Of a stretch of DNA of 64,000 nucleotides, positions 42,140-54,217 are shown piece after piece. Source of the stretch: Diacronema lutheri. Lineage: Eukaryota; Haptophyta; Pavlovophyceae; Pavlovales; Pavlovaceae. Under the pieces are notes generated by a model, which was not told where the DNA came from, ran no database searches, and was given only the letters and a program-made list of their open reading frames with translations. Positions within the stretch are counted from its first letter, which is position 1. Each line of letters begins with the position of its first letter. Made by a program: the position numbers and the translations under genes. The stretch spans positions 367,220-431,219 of the forward strand of contig JAGTXO010000032.1 in assembly GCA_019448385.1 (NCBI GenBank), written 5' to 3'.

Positions 42140-44530
42140 ATGGCCGCCATCGACCTGCGCGCCTTCGACGCGGCGCTCGTCAACTGCGAGATCGTGAGCA
42201 CGCGGCCGGTCAAGCCGAGCGAGCAGGCGCGCACGGTCGACAAGCTGAGCTACGGGCCGTCGCGCCGCGCGCTCGCCTTCGTCTCGCCGCCCTGCGTCGT
42301 CGACTGGCCCGAGCTCACGGGCGACGGCAACTTTGGCACCATGTACGGGCCGACGGACGTCGACAAGGCGGCGTACACGGCCGGCGTGACCGACAAGGAG
42401 CTGCCGATTGAAGGCGCGCCGCTCGCGCAGATGGACGCCTACTTTGGCGCCCTGCGCGCCATCGACGATCAGCGCGTCGAGACGGTGCACGCGCGCCAGA
42501 AGGAGCTGCTCAACACGCGCGGCCTCTCGAAGGAGGAGGTGCGCGGCAAGCTCTCGCCCGCCGTCAAGCCCAAGTACGAGGACGACACGCTCGCGCACAC
42601 GCGGCTGAACATGTCGACGCGCACGTTCACGTGGGCGGGCTCCGAGCGCGTCGTGCCGCTCGTCGACGCGCGGCGCGAACCGGTCGACGAGATCCGGCAC
42701 GAGGACGTCTGCGCCATCGCCACGCAGCTCGACCGCGTCTACACGGGGCTCACGGGCTCGATGTTTGGCACCAAGTGGAACGTGTGCGGGGTCATGCTCC
42801 TGAAGCGCGCCGAGCAGCGGCCGCAGCCCGGCTCGGACGCCTTCGCCTCGTACGGCGTGCCCGCCTGGGCCGACACGTTCGACTCCACGGGGCTGTACGT
42901 GCCCGGCGAGCGCGAGCGCGCGGCGGCGCTCGCGGCGGTGGCCGGTCTGCGCACGGCGCGCGCGCCGGCCGGGCCGGGCGGGCGCGAGCTCGCGCGCGCG
43001 CAGGGCTACCATCGCGCCGAGCGGGCTGCGAGCGCGGCGGCGGCGCGCGCGGCGATGGCCGAGGGCGGCCAGCAGTGCGCGCTCCACGGCGCGGTCGTCA
43101 AATCGGCGCTGCGCGGCGTGGGCAACCGGCTGCATCTTTGCGACGCGCCGGGCGGAACGGGCAAGACGTTCGTCGAGCGCGCCATTATCGCCGCCGTGCG
43201 CGCGGATGGGCACGCGGTCGTCGTGGGCGCGTCCTCGGGCGTCGCCGCCACGCTGCTGCCCGACGGCCGCACCTTCCACTTGACCTTCAAGGTGCCCGGC
43301 GGTGCCGACTCCGACGGGCAAGCCGTTCAATGGCGTGCCGCGCTCCGAGCGCGGGCGCTCCCTGGCCGCCGCGGCGGCTGGTCGTGTGGGACGAGGCGCC
43401 GATGCAGACGCGGTGCCACCTCGACTCGCCTGATCGGTGTTTGCGCGACGTGACGGGCGTCGACGAGCGCTTCGGCGGCGAGACGCTGCTGCTCGCCGGC
43501 GACTTTCGCCAGTGCTTGCCGGTGGTGCGGCGCGGCTCGCGCGCGCAGATCGTGCGCTCCTGCCTCAAGTACTCGGCGCCGTGGCAGCACGATCGGCAGC
43601 ACGCCTTGGTCGAGAACGTTCGCGCCTCGAGCGCGGCGCGCGACACGGGCGACGCGCTCGGCGCGGGCGAGTGGGCGGAGCTGCTGCGCAGCCCCGGCGA
43701 CGGCGCCGTTCCCGCGGCGGTGCCGGCGGCCGGGGCCATGCCCGGCGCATTCCCGCTCGATCCCGTGCAGCTGCCCGAGGCCGTCGGCGGCGTCCCCATC
43801 CGCGTGGGCTCGGCCTACCCGACGGAGCTCGTGACGACTTTGTCCACGGCGCGACGTGTTGGACCGACGACGGCTCGCTGTGCGACCGCGCGGTGCTCTG
43901 CGCCAAGCAGACGGACGTGGCGCGGATCAACTGGCTGGCGATCGGCCGCTTCCCGGGCGCGGCGGCGAGGTGCGCGTCGGCGGACGAGCTGGCGCGACGA
44001 CGGGGCGGGCAAGCAGATTGCGCGGGCGTCGGTCGAATTCCTCGACTCGCTCGAGCACGCGCAGATGCCGCACCGCGTCCTCGACCTGAAGCCCGGGATG
44101 GTGGTGATGCTGCCGCGCAACCTCTCGCCCGGCGAGGGGCTGTGCGGCGGCACGCGGCTGATCGTGCGCGGCGTGCGCGCCGGCGGCCGGCTGCTCGAGT
44201 GCGCACGCCCCGGCGCGGCCGCCGGGCGCGACAGCACCGTGCTCGTCGCGCGTGTCGACCACCACTCGCCCGACGACGGCACGTTCGCGCTTGTGCGGAT
44301 GCGCCGCCAGTTCCCCGGTGCGGCCGGCGTAACGAGGCGCAGGGGCAAGCGCTCGGGTGCGCGGGCGTGTGGCTCGCCGAGCCGTGCTTCACGCACGGCC
44401 AGCTCCACGTGGCCGCTTCGCGCGTCGGGCACACGTCGCGCGTCCGCTTTGCGCTCGGCGCGGACCTCGTGACGCGCAGCGTCGTCTTCAAAGAGGTGCT
44501 CCGCGCGGTCAGCGGTGGCGAGGCGGCGGC
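42140..44530 (+). pseudogene. SSB/OB-like domain fused to PIF1 helicase, frameshifted
   Basis: From ATG 42140 about 290 codons resemble single-strand DNA-binding proteins of large algal viruses (RALAFVSPPCVVDWPEL ... VKPKYEDDTL ... GLTGSMFGTKWNVCGVML); this assignment is tentative. The same frame runs into a PIF1 helicase: CDAPGGTGKTFVERAI (Walker A), RLVVWDEAPM (Walker B), LLLAGDFRQCLPVV (motif III), GMVVMLPRN, and AQGQALGCAGVWL with FTHGQLHVAASRV (motifs V-VI). Small shifts break the helicase near 43318, 43375, 43832, 43995 and 44328. All helicase motifs survive, so decay is recent. PIF1 enzymes unwind DNA 5'-3' and recur in large transposons and viruses. Part of the 42-64 kb island. Confidence 0.72.
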
Positions 44531-46049
44531 GGCGGCGCTCGCCGCGGCCGCCGTCGCCGCCGCGCGCGAATGCGCGGCGGCGGCGCGCGGTGGCGGCGGG
44601 CGCGGACGGCGCGCGCGGCGCCGGCGGCGGGCGGCGCGCTGGCGGCGGGCGCGCCGCCGGCGCGCGGTGCTGGCCAGCACCCGCCGGCGCGACGCCCGCC
44701 GCGCCGCTCGCGCCGACGCGCAGCCGTCGGGTGCTCGCCAGCACCGCGCGCCGCGCGACCGGCCCGCGTACCTGCGCGCCCTTCTAGGGCGCGCAGGGCG
44801 GCGCCAATGCGGCCGGCGCGCAGGGGCCTCACGCTGGCGCGCTGCCCGCCGCCGCGTGGGTCGCCGCTGCGCGCGTGCCGTCGGCGCTGCCGCCGCCCGG
44901 CGTCGCGCTCGCGCCGCAGCCGCAGCCGCCGCCGCCGCCGTCGCCGCCGCCTGCCGCCTGCCGGCAAGCTGGGCAAGTGCGCAGCGGCGGCGACGGCGGT
45001 GCGCGACCCGGCGAGCAGGCGGCGCGCCGCCGAGCCGGGGGCGGGCTCCGTGGGCGACGAGGCTCGCCCGCCACTCGCACTACTCGCGCGCCAAGTGCGC
45101 ACAACGCGCCCCCCCCCCCCCCCCCCCCCCCCCACCCCACCCCCCGATGAATTTAATGCTCATACCATGGCGTCGCGCCACGGCAGTACGCCCGTGGCCC
45201 CGGCGGCCAGCCTCGCGCCGCTACGCCGTGTCGTCGCGGCCGGCGCACACAGCGAACTGTGTTTCCGCGGCACATGCCCGGCTGCTCGCGCGCTGCAAGC
45301 TTGCCGAACTGCTCGCGCTGGAATGGCGCGTTGCGGGCGTGCCCGCGCACCGCGCGTGTGCCATGCGCGTTCCGGGAGCGCCGCGCCGCGCGCCAAAGCG
45401 GCGCGCGGCGGACGTGCGGCCTCGGGCCGAAGAGGGGCCGGCGCGACCGGCCGCGAGGCGGGCGCAGACGCTCGGCGTGCCGGTCGATGCGTCGTCCAAA
45501 TCCGCGTCGGGCGGATGCGCGCCTGGGCCGGCGCTGCGTGCAGTCGGCGGGGCCCGGCCACGCGCTCGGGCGTAACGTTCGCGCCTGTTCGGCCGAGGCG
45601 CACTCGCCGTCCCCTCGCGCCGGCAACGTGCGTGCGGGCCAGCACGCAGGCAGCGTACGATGCCACGGCAGCGGCGAGCGCGTCCCCGCCGGTGTGCCGC
45701 TCGGCGCCCCGTCACGCGCAACGTGCGCGCCGCCCGCTGCATGCGCACGCATACGCGCGCTGGCAGCGTGCGCAAAATTGCCCGGGCAAGATCGTCCCGC
45801 GCTCGCGCCGCCGACGCATCATTCCATGTGTCCGTTTCGGCATCTGCCACCATCCACCAGCCCTCGAAAGCCGGCTTGCGCGTGGGCGCCCGTCCGGTGC
45901 GAGAAGCGGCTCGCGTCCTCGCGCGGGGCGCCTCCGCGCCAGGCGCCCGGCGCGCGCTCGTCTTGCCGCGCCACCACGCTGATCTGCGCCCAACCCTCGC
46001 TCGCCAATTCCCCCGTCGTCCCTGCTGCGCAGCCCGCAACAGCGCGCGC
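44531..46049. other. Unassigned low-complexity stretch with a 25-nt poly-C run
   Basis: Ala/Arg-rich continuation after the PIF1 end (with an imperfect TGCTGGCCAGCACC/TGCTCGCCAGCACC direct repeat at about 44,669 and 44,731), then C25 at 45109-45133 followed by a short AT-richer patch (GATGAATTTAATGCTCATACC). Frames in 45,150-46,049 look like GC shadows; no domain seen. Confidence 0.4.
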
Positions 46050-47473
46050 ATGGCGCGTGCACGGCGCGGCGCCTTGAGGAAGTTTTACGTCGTCGGTCGG
46101 CAGCCTGTGGAAGACGCGTTTGACGGCCCGATGTGGCCGGTGAGAGTGCCCGGCGTGCCGCGTGATGAGCGCCTGCACGGCTTGCCGGGCTCGGCGCGCG
46201 CCCAGCCAGCCTCCCTCCATCCCGCCGCAAACCGTGCGTGCGCACCCCGCACACCCGGCGCTGCGCGGCGCGGCGCAGGCGCGAAAAACGAGGGCAGCGC
46301 GTGCTACACGACCGTCCTTATGCAATCGCTCTTCGCCCTGAACATGCTCCGTGCGATGCTTCGCTCCGCTTCGCGCCGTGCCAACAGCGTCGAGAGGGCG
46401 CGTTTTCGGGACTTTGGCACGCTGATCGAGGACACCAGGGCGCCGACACGGCTGTGTCTTGTGTCCGTCATCGACGTCATCTCGGGCCGTGGCGCGCGAA
46501 GGACGCCGCAGGATGCCGCTGAGTTCTTCCGGTTGCTGCTCGGCCGAGTGCCCGGGCTCGCTGCGGCCTTTGAAGCCGACACACGCGTCGGGCCAGTGCT
46601 CGAGCAGATCGCCGTGCCTTCAGAGGCCGGCGAGGGCATCGCCGTACTCGTCAGCGTCGGCGGCGATGCGGCGCGCGCGCTTGCACACGCTCTGGGGGGC
46701 GCCGCTGGGCCGCCGCGGGATCGCCACACGAACGCGGGCCACTCGGGCGTGCTCACGCCAGCCAGCATTGCTGTCGATGCGCCGCGCACGACGCGCGGCA
46801 ATGGCTCGCAGTGCAAGAACAACCGCGCGCTCGTGTGCGCGCCGCGGCTGCTGCTCGGCGGGCGCGACCACCTCCCCGTCGCCGGCGTGGTGCACGTGGG
46901 CGAGGGGCCGATGAGCGGGCACCTTGTCGCCATCGTGCTCCGCAACGAGGCTTGGTTTCCGTGCGACGACTACAACGTGCGGCGGCGCGCACGGTCGCTC
47001 GGTGCCGCGACCGGCGGTCGAGCGCAGCCGCGACCGCCCCGTCCTCCCGCGCGGCACGCGCGCGTGGCCTGAAAGCTCGCGCGCGCGCCTGCCGCACGCA
47101 CGCGCGTTGCCCGCGCAGATCTACAACGTGCCTGAGTCCGACGCGCTGGCGTGGGCAAGTGGTGCGAGCATGCTCGTTCACAGCCGGCTCGACGTGGAGC
47201 CGTTGGACCCGGCGCTGGGCTCAGCGTCACCGCCGTCGGCCGCATCGCCTGCGTGGCCGAGCTCGGAGCCCGACGCGCCGACCTTGCCGGCAGCCTGGCC
47301 GCGGGTGCGGCAGATGGCAGCGGTGCCAACAGATGCGACGATCGGCATCGCGGAGACGGCTGCAGACATCTCTACGGCGGCGATCGGCCCAGCTGCGTGC
47401 GAGGCCCGCCAAGTTGTCTCCGTGACGCGCGCATTGCCAACAGCGGTGAGTGCGTCCTCGTCTCCGGCGGCCG

Positions 47474-47519
<46 letters not shown>

Positions 47520-47724
47520 AACTCTCCCTACCTTCTTCCTCCTTTCGCACCTCGCACGCGCACGCCGTCCGCTGTCCGCTGTCCGCGGCCCAAATTGCCT
47601 TGCGGAAGCCGAGCAGGCAGAGCCCTGCTTGGATGGCTCCAGCGCGCATCTTGTGGATGGCGACGCTGTGGGCGAGCACGGACGCTCAAATGTGACCAGT
47701 GGCGCGCACGTGCACGTGCGCTAA
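46050..47724 (+). CDS. USP-type deubiquitinase within the mobile island
   Basis: Proposed exons 46050-46976 and 47119 onward (GT-AG, phase 0); the 3' end is uncertain because a GTGAGT site at about 47443, poly-C and (CA)n follow. Catalytic pattern intact: Cys box NEGSACYTTVLMQSLFALN, RTPQDAAEFFRLLLGR (QQDAxEF box), VVHVGEGPMSGHLVAIVL (His box), WFPCDDYN (Asp), and IYNVPESDALAWASGASMLV as the domain end. The middle of the catalytic domain is short and lacks a clear zinc-binding Cys quartet. It differs strongly from the USP at the window start. Mobile elements and viruses carry such enzymes to counter host ubiquitin defence; that role is inference. Confidence 0.65.
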
Positions 47725-48077
47725 CTGGACGTCGAGCGTGTGCGCCTTGTCCGCACGTGTGCACTCACGTGCGTCTGCGGCGATCTGCCCGGCGTAGTAG
47801 TCCGCGCGCGCGGGAGCCGCGTCGGCAGTAGGAGCAGGATAACGTACTTGCGCCTGACGAGGACGGCGAGAAGTGCGGCTTTTCGCTCGGGGTCTACCAT
47901 GCCGCCGAGGTTGGCGCTGGCGCGCGTGAGGCAGTCGGAGCGCGCTGGGCCCGGGTTGAAGGCCTCACCCCGGGGGACGGGAGGATTCAAGGCGCCGAGC
48001 CGCTGCGGGTGCGGCGGGAGGCCCCGGGCGGGTGTGCTAATGCGGCTCGATGGCCGCCTGCCGGGGGGGGGGGGGGG

Positions 48078-48120
<43 letters not shown>

Positions 48121-48544
48121 GGGCCGCCCGCGGAAACGGAGGTGAGCGTGTGGGAGCGGCGCGCGTCGGCGCGCGCGGCTGGCGTGCAGCACGGATAAGT
48201 CTTGTGTGGACTTCGCGGGGCGGATCCCGGTGCAGGGATTGCCGACGTAGGCCGCGAGCGCGAGCAGGGCGGGGATGAAGACGGATGATGGGGTTGGGGC
48301 CAAGGCCGCCGCACCCGCAGCTATCACGGTGGCAGCGACCGCCACGGTCAGTGCGAGGCTCGCGTGGCCGCTGCGCGGGCAGCTCGCCCGCCAGGTCCAG
48401 GAGGGCCGGCCTGCGGCCTCAGTGCCCAGCGTTGGGCATGTCAGCGTCTGCGTCTGCGGGCCCGCCACTGCGATGGCGCATTGAGCCTGGCGCACCAAAA
48501 CGCAATCGGTCCGCCGATCGGGGGGGGGGGGGGGGGGGGGGGGG

Positions 48545-48577
<33 letters not shown>

Positions 48578-50481
48578 GAGGCGTGCGCGGGGGCTTGGGG
48601 TGGGCTCCGGGTGCCGGCGCTGTGCCAGCGGCGGGCTTGGTTGACGCCGTCTCGCCGGGGCCCTTGCGCCTTGCGGCGCGAGCGTCGCGGAGGGGCGTCG
48701 GCTGCGCTGGCTCCGCGTCGGCGGTGGCGTGGGGCAGGCTCTTGTGGAGGGCGGAGTGCTCGCGCACGAGTCGGTTGCCAAGGCGGGCTGTCTGCGTGCC
48801 GTTGGGCTGCGCTTGGGCAGGTAGGACCTGCGGCCTCGGGGGCGGGCGGGTTTTCGTGTTGGGCCAGGCGGCAACGCGCACCGGCCGTGTTCGCGGCCGG
48901 CAGGCGGACGTCCGCAGCGGGGCGGAGAATGCGGGTGAAGCGCTTGCACGGGCGCGGTTCGCACCTGGCGGCCAGGCGATCACGAACCGTTGGGTCGCCC
49001 GGCTGTTTGGTGGAGCCGAGGGCAGCAAGGATAGCGAGCTTGGCCGCCTCATCGGTGACGAGCGGCACTGTTGCCCAGCTCTGTACCTCGAAGCCCTGGA
49101 TGTGCAGGCGTCGGGGAAGTTCCCGGCAGCGTCGCCTGCGTCCGTCGAGAGGCGGACCGAAGTCGCGCCCGTGCCCCCGTTGGCGACACCGAGCTCTCGC
49201 TCGTTCACACCGGCCCGCCGACGCGGGCGCGTGGTGCGCGCGCGTTGGGTGCGTGTCTGCCTCGAGCAGCGTGCCCAGTCGCAGTGTGGGCGCGTGTCCG
49301 TCTGCCTCAAAACGCCACGTGGAGGGGAAGGCGCGGGGCGGGCTCGCCGAGGAGGTGCCGCCGCTCGCTGCCACCCGGCGCGGGCTCGGGGCAGCCGTCT
49401 TCGGGTGCCGCGCTCTTCGCGCCATGCACGAACGTTCCGCCGCGCTCGCAGCGCGCGAGCGCACACACAGAGCGCGCGGCGACCCCGGCGGGGGCAGTGC
49501 GTCCCGGTGGCACTCGCGGGCGCGCGCCTGGCCTGGGCGCAGCTGGGCGCGTTGCCGCCCGCGCAGCGAGCCGCCCGCGCGCCTCGCCGCGCGCGCGCTT
49601 CGTCGCACGCGTGCGCCCTGCATGCACGCGCACAGCGCGCGGCGGCTCGGCGCAGTGCAAGGCAGAGCGTGCTGCAACGGTTGCGAGGGCGCGCACGCGC
49701 GGCGCGGCGCGCCCCTGTGTGGTCGCCTGCGCGCGGCGCGTGGTCCGGACGCAGCTCGGTGGCGTGATGCCGTTCGTGCAACACAGTGCGCGTGAGAGCC
49801 GCACGTGCACACCTGCAGTGCAACGCGGCATTGCGCGCGTTGCGTGGGCGGAGCGCGGCTGGATGTGCTTGAGGTCGCGCAGCATGCCGCGCGCCGCGCG
49901 CTGTGCGGCGCAGCGAGTCGGCCATGCCCCTGGTCCTCGTCTCCGGGGGGGGGGGGGGGGGGTGGTGGTGGCAACCAGGATCCGCCAGCGCGTGGTGGGC
50001 GCCGTCCAACTCCCAGCCAGGATGCGCCCCGTTCTTCCCCGACACTCTCCGTCCAAACCCGCCGCCCAGCCTGCCGCCGCACCCGCCGCCAACGCCGCCG
50101 CGCACCCATCCGCCGAGCTCGCCTCGCGCGCGCTCGCGCTCACGCTGCGCGACGAGGCTGCGCAGGCCGGCGCGCGGCCGTGCAGAGCAGCGCAGGCCGG
50201 CGCGCGGCCGCGCGCGCGCGCTCACGTTGCGGCCGCGCAGCGAGCTTTCGCCGCGTCGCAGCCCCTCCGAGCAGCCACGATGCACGCCCCCGGAGGACGT
50301 TGGCCGCGCTCGGAGGCCGCGCTCGGGCGCGCAAAGAGAGGCGGCGCGGGCAAACGAGTAGGCTCGGCGCGCTGGCGGGTCCTGGTTGTGGGAGAGCGGG
50401 GCATTCTCCAGGGCATCATGTAAATTCTCCCAAGTATCATCCGGGCCGCCATCCGGACACTGACGTGCCCACAGTCTGCAG
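47725..50481. other. Unassigned region with long poly-G runs
   Basis: G runs at 48063-48118 (17 and 38 nt split by one A), 48520-48576 (27 and 29 nt split by one A), and about 49947-49963. On the - strand these are poly-C runs; the first ends CCGGCAG before a short open piece (AAIEPH then stop at 48037), like an acceptor. A - strand frame at 48,180-48,480 has a hydrophobic stretch (ASLALTVAVAATVIAAGAAA). Both strands are open over 48.4-50.4 kb, so I cannot assign a gene. (CA)n lies just upstream at 47,505-47,521. Confidence 0.35.
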
Positions 50482-53400
50482 ATGGAGGACTCCGTGAAGG
50501 ACGCTTTGCCCGGCGGGCGGGGCGGCTCGGACAGTTTCTCGCTGGCCCTCAGCACCATTCTGTCGCCGGGAGATACCCACCCCCACGTGGTCCCATCCAC
50601 TTGCCTCATCGCCCTGCTGCGTTACGCGGATTTCGGCACGAGCAGGGTTAGGGTGGGCGACACGGGGTGCTCGCAGCATGCGCTCAAGGTGGCGCTGCGC
50701 AACCTGCGCAAAGCATGCGCGGATGCGGACCGGTTTGGGCAGGTGCTCGTGGTCGTGCTACCGCTCTGCCTCCGCGCGTCCAGCGGCCTCGTGCACTGGA
50801 CGGCGGCGTACCTGCTCCTCGCGCCGCCCGCGCAGCGCGGCGCGCCGCCCGGCGCCGCGCTCGCCCTGCTCGCCGATTCGCGCACCTTGGGCAACGGCGA
50901 ATCGGCGTACGCCACGGCGGCCGGCGTGCTCATCAAGAAGCTTGCGCAGCGCATCGGCAGAACAGCGCCGCCCATCGATGCCTTCAAGGCGCCCCCGCAG
51001 AGTGGGGCCGCGTGTTGCTTCGCCGCGGCAACAGTCGCGGCCGAGGTCGTGGCGAGCGCATCGACGCTCTACGGCCGCCGCGCGAGTGTCCTTGTCGACA
51101 TCAAGAAGGCTTTGGACGCGCGCCTCGCGCGCCTCACGACGGCCGCGTACGAGGAGACCCGCGCGCGCACGCTCCGCGCCGCCATCGGCGCTCTGCTCGG
51201 CGACCGCGCCAGGCGCTTCGGCCCGTTCACCCGCGAGGCCGCGCGGCTCGCCGAGGCCGCGCGGCTCGCCGAGGCGTGCGATGCCAGTGTCGGCGGATCC
51301 GCGCCCGACGGGCTGCTGCAGGCCGTCGAGGCGGCGCTGCGCGCGCCCGACGACCGCATCGCACGCACGGCCGCGCTCGACGCGCTCACGGGCGCTGCAG
51401 GCCGCGCGCTGTCGACGGCGGCCAGGCCGCGCGGCGCGGCGGCGCCAAGGCCGCCGTCGCGAGCGCCACCGCCGCGTGCGCCGCAGCGGCGCGCCGCCTC
51501 GGCGTGGGGGCCCCGACCATTCAGCAGCCTCGGCGGGGGCGAGGGCGACGGGGACGATGGCGACGCCACCACCGCTGACGACGGGGAGGGCGCGGAGGAC
51601 GGGGACGACGACCCCGCGGGCGCGGCGGCTGCGGCGGTGGCGACGGGCACGGCGGCGACGAGCGCGGTGGCGGCGGGCGCGGCGCCAACCTCGCCGGCGG
51701 CGGCGGACGGCGGTGGCTCGGCGCCGCTCGAACGCCGCTGCGTCTACACTGCGCCTGATGAGGGCGACGCGGACGCGCGCGTGTACGACGCCAAGGACCC
51801 CGAGCAGCTAAAAGCGGGCAGGGCGCGGCTACGGGCGAACAGCGGGCGCGCGCCCGCCGTGGTCGACACGCTTTTCGCGCACGCGACGGGCACGATCGTC
51901 ACGCGGCAGCGCACGGAGGGCGTGACCGGCGCGGGCATGCACCACCTCGCCGCCCCGACGCAGGGCGCGGGGTACGGTGCCGTCGTGCGGGCCGAGCTGG
52001 GCGAGCCCGGCTTCGCGGGGACGACATGGCACATGACGTCGGGCGTGGAGAACCAGCCGCGCGCGGTACGAGCGGCCGCGCGCGCGTACGCGCACGACGG
52101 CTGGGGCGGCGTGTACAATGCGCACGAGGACTTTGCCGCCTTCGAGGGCTTGCCGCGGCTCGCCGCGCCCGAATCGCTCGCGGCCATCGCCGGCGGGTCG
52201 GCGGACGCGGTGTTCTGCTGGCGGTCCGGCCGGTCCGTCATCGGCGAGGTGACGACGGTTCACTTCAATGGCGACCGCGCCGCCGCCATCGACCACGCGC
52301 GGGCGCTGCGCGTCAGGCCCGATTGGCGCTCGCAGCCCAGGATCTACGAGGCGGCGTGCGGCGCGGAGGGCACGGTGCTGCTCGTGTGGGTCGTGCCCGA
52401 CCGTCACAAGAACCCGCGGCTGGACTGGGCGCCGATTCTCGTCGTGATCCACCTGCCCGCCGACCCCGACTGGCTCGCGCGCGCCACGCCGGCGATCGCG
52501 AAGGCGCGGCGCGAGGTCGAGGACGGACGCGCGCGCGCGGAGGCGCGCGGCGTGCCGCAGCACCTCGCCTACACGCTGAGCCCACGCTTCCGAGGCACCG
52601 CGCCGCGCGGAGCCGCGCGCGTGCCGCCGCGCCTCGGCGCGAGCGACGCGCGCGAGGCGCGCGCGCTCGCGGCGCTCGAGCCGGCGCTCATGTTCGCGCC
52701 GGCCTGGCGGCGCGCGGTGCGCGCGGCGAGCCGCGCCCCCGGCAGTGGCGCCGCGGCCGTCGAGCGCGCGCTCGCGCGCCTGCACAACGCGCTCGAGCCC
52801 GATGACGAGAGCGCGCCCGAGTCGACGCGCGTCGCGCCGCTCGCCGCCGCGCTCGAGCAGTCGGCGGGCTGGCCGGCGGGCACGGCGCGCATGGCGGCAA
52901 GCGTGACCAAGGGCCCCGGCGTCGGAGATGGCGCAGGTGGCGACGAAGTGACCAAAGTGGAGGAAACGGCGAAGACGAGCGGCGACGGCTGCACCGGCAC
53001 GCCTCCTCTGCGCCCGGCCGCGCGCGCGGCCGGCGCGGCGGACGACGGAGGGGCGGCGGTCGTGGCGGGCGTCGAGGGCGAGCGCGACGCACTCGCCAAG
53101 ACGGGTGCCGGCGGCTGCGACGACGACGCTCGCGAGCCGCTGTCGGCCGGCAAGCCCGGCGCACTCGCCGCCGCGGCGACCGTCGGGGGTCTCGGCGAGC
53201 TCGTCGGCAGCCTATGCGCGTGGCTGGCGCGCGGCGCGGCTGGCGGCGCCATCGCGGCCATCTCCCCCGGGACGGCCGCGCGCGGAGCAAACGGCACGCC
53301 GCAGCGCGCCGAGCCGCCGGCCGCCGGCGATCCCGTCGCTCCGCACGCGCGCGTCGCCGCTGCGGCGCCCTTGGCGGGCAGCGCGGCGGCGCCGTCGTCG

Positions 53401-54160
53401 GCCGCGCGCGACGCGCAGCGCGGCGTCGCGGGATTCGACGCGGCCGCGCACGCGCACGCGCGCGACGGCAGGCGGGCGGCACGGCGGATGCGCGAGCAGG
53501 AGGGGGCGGTGCACAGGGCCTTCCGCATGTCCCTCTGGCGCGACGCGACGTTTGTCGAGTTCGTTGAGAAGCTGCGCCCCGACGGCGGCGCGCAGCTGCT
53601 CGCGCGCGAGCCCACGCGGCGCGCGGCGGCGGTGCTGTGCGAGCTCGCGCGCGGCCGCGACGGCGCGAGCGGCGCGGCCGGGCTGCTGCACGAGATGAGA
53701 GCCGCCGATGCGCGCGCGCGCGAGGCCGCCAAAGCGGCGGAGGCAGCGCGGCTTGCGCACGGGACGCTGCGCATCGTGGCAACCGTGGCGCTGGGCGGTG
53801 CGGTCTTCGCCGGCATGTCAGCGCTGGTCGTTGCTTGCGCGGCGCGCACGGCGACCGGTGCGCTTTTTGGGGCCCGCCGCCCGCGGGCGGCCGCGCGCGG
53901 AGCCGACGACGCGCTCGGCACGCTGCAGCGCGCCAAGCCGCCGCCCGCCGACAAGGGCAAGCGCAGGCGCGCCAGAGCCAACGACGACCCCGTCGACGCG
54001 GCGCGCAAGGCCGTGGGCAAGGCGGAGGGCAACTGCCGCAAGGCAGCCCGCCGGCTGCACCTCGCTGCACTGGGCGAGGAGGAGGCGCAGCAGCGCGTGC
54101 TCGACGCCGAGGCGGCGGAGCAGCTGGCGCGCTCGCGCGAGCCGGCCGGCGGCTGGGTAG
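50482..54160 (+). CDS. Large protein with N-terminal Ulp1/C48-like cysteine protease domain
   Basis: Open from ATG 50482; the frame continues to 54501, but coding quality drops at a (GC)n run near 54167. Residues 1-190 match Ulp1/C48: His105 in LVHWTAAYLLL, Asp132 in LLADSRTLG, and Gln173-x5-Cys179 in PPQSGAACCF, the order and Gln-Cys spacing of SUMO-type proteases. An acidic/Ala linker follows, then an unidentified domain (about 415-700) with FCWRSGRSVIGEVTTVHF and LLVWVVPD, a lone membrane helix (TLRIVATVALGGAVFAGMSA) near residue 1100, and a charged coiled coil. Such proteases process precursors or remove ubiquitin-like tags; the substrate is unknown. No intron seen. The domain assignment rests on motif order, not on a search. 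Confidence 0.6.
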
Positions 54161-54217
54161 GCAGCGCGCGCGCGCGCGCGCGCGCGCGCCCCGCCGCGCG
54201 CGCGCCCGTCGATTGGC

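Noticed and set aside
42140-44530. Introns instead of frameshifts in the PIF1 gene
   Set aside because: The frame changes need removal or addition of only one or a few bases, too short for introns, and conserved motifs continue directly across them.
48275-50400. Plus- or minus-strand genes in the poly-G region
   Set aside because: Both strands read equally well and no motif settles it; recorded as unassigned.
52200-52400. PD-(D/E)XK nuclease in the first protease protein (IGEVTTVHF)
   Set aside because: The order resembles a nuclease core, but the essential Lys of ExK is Thr and no Gln helix is clear.
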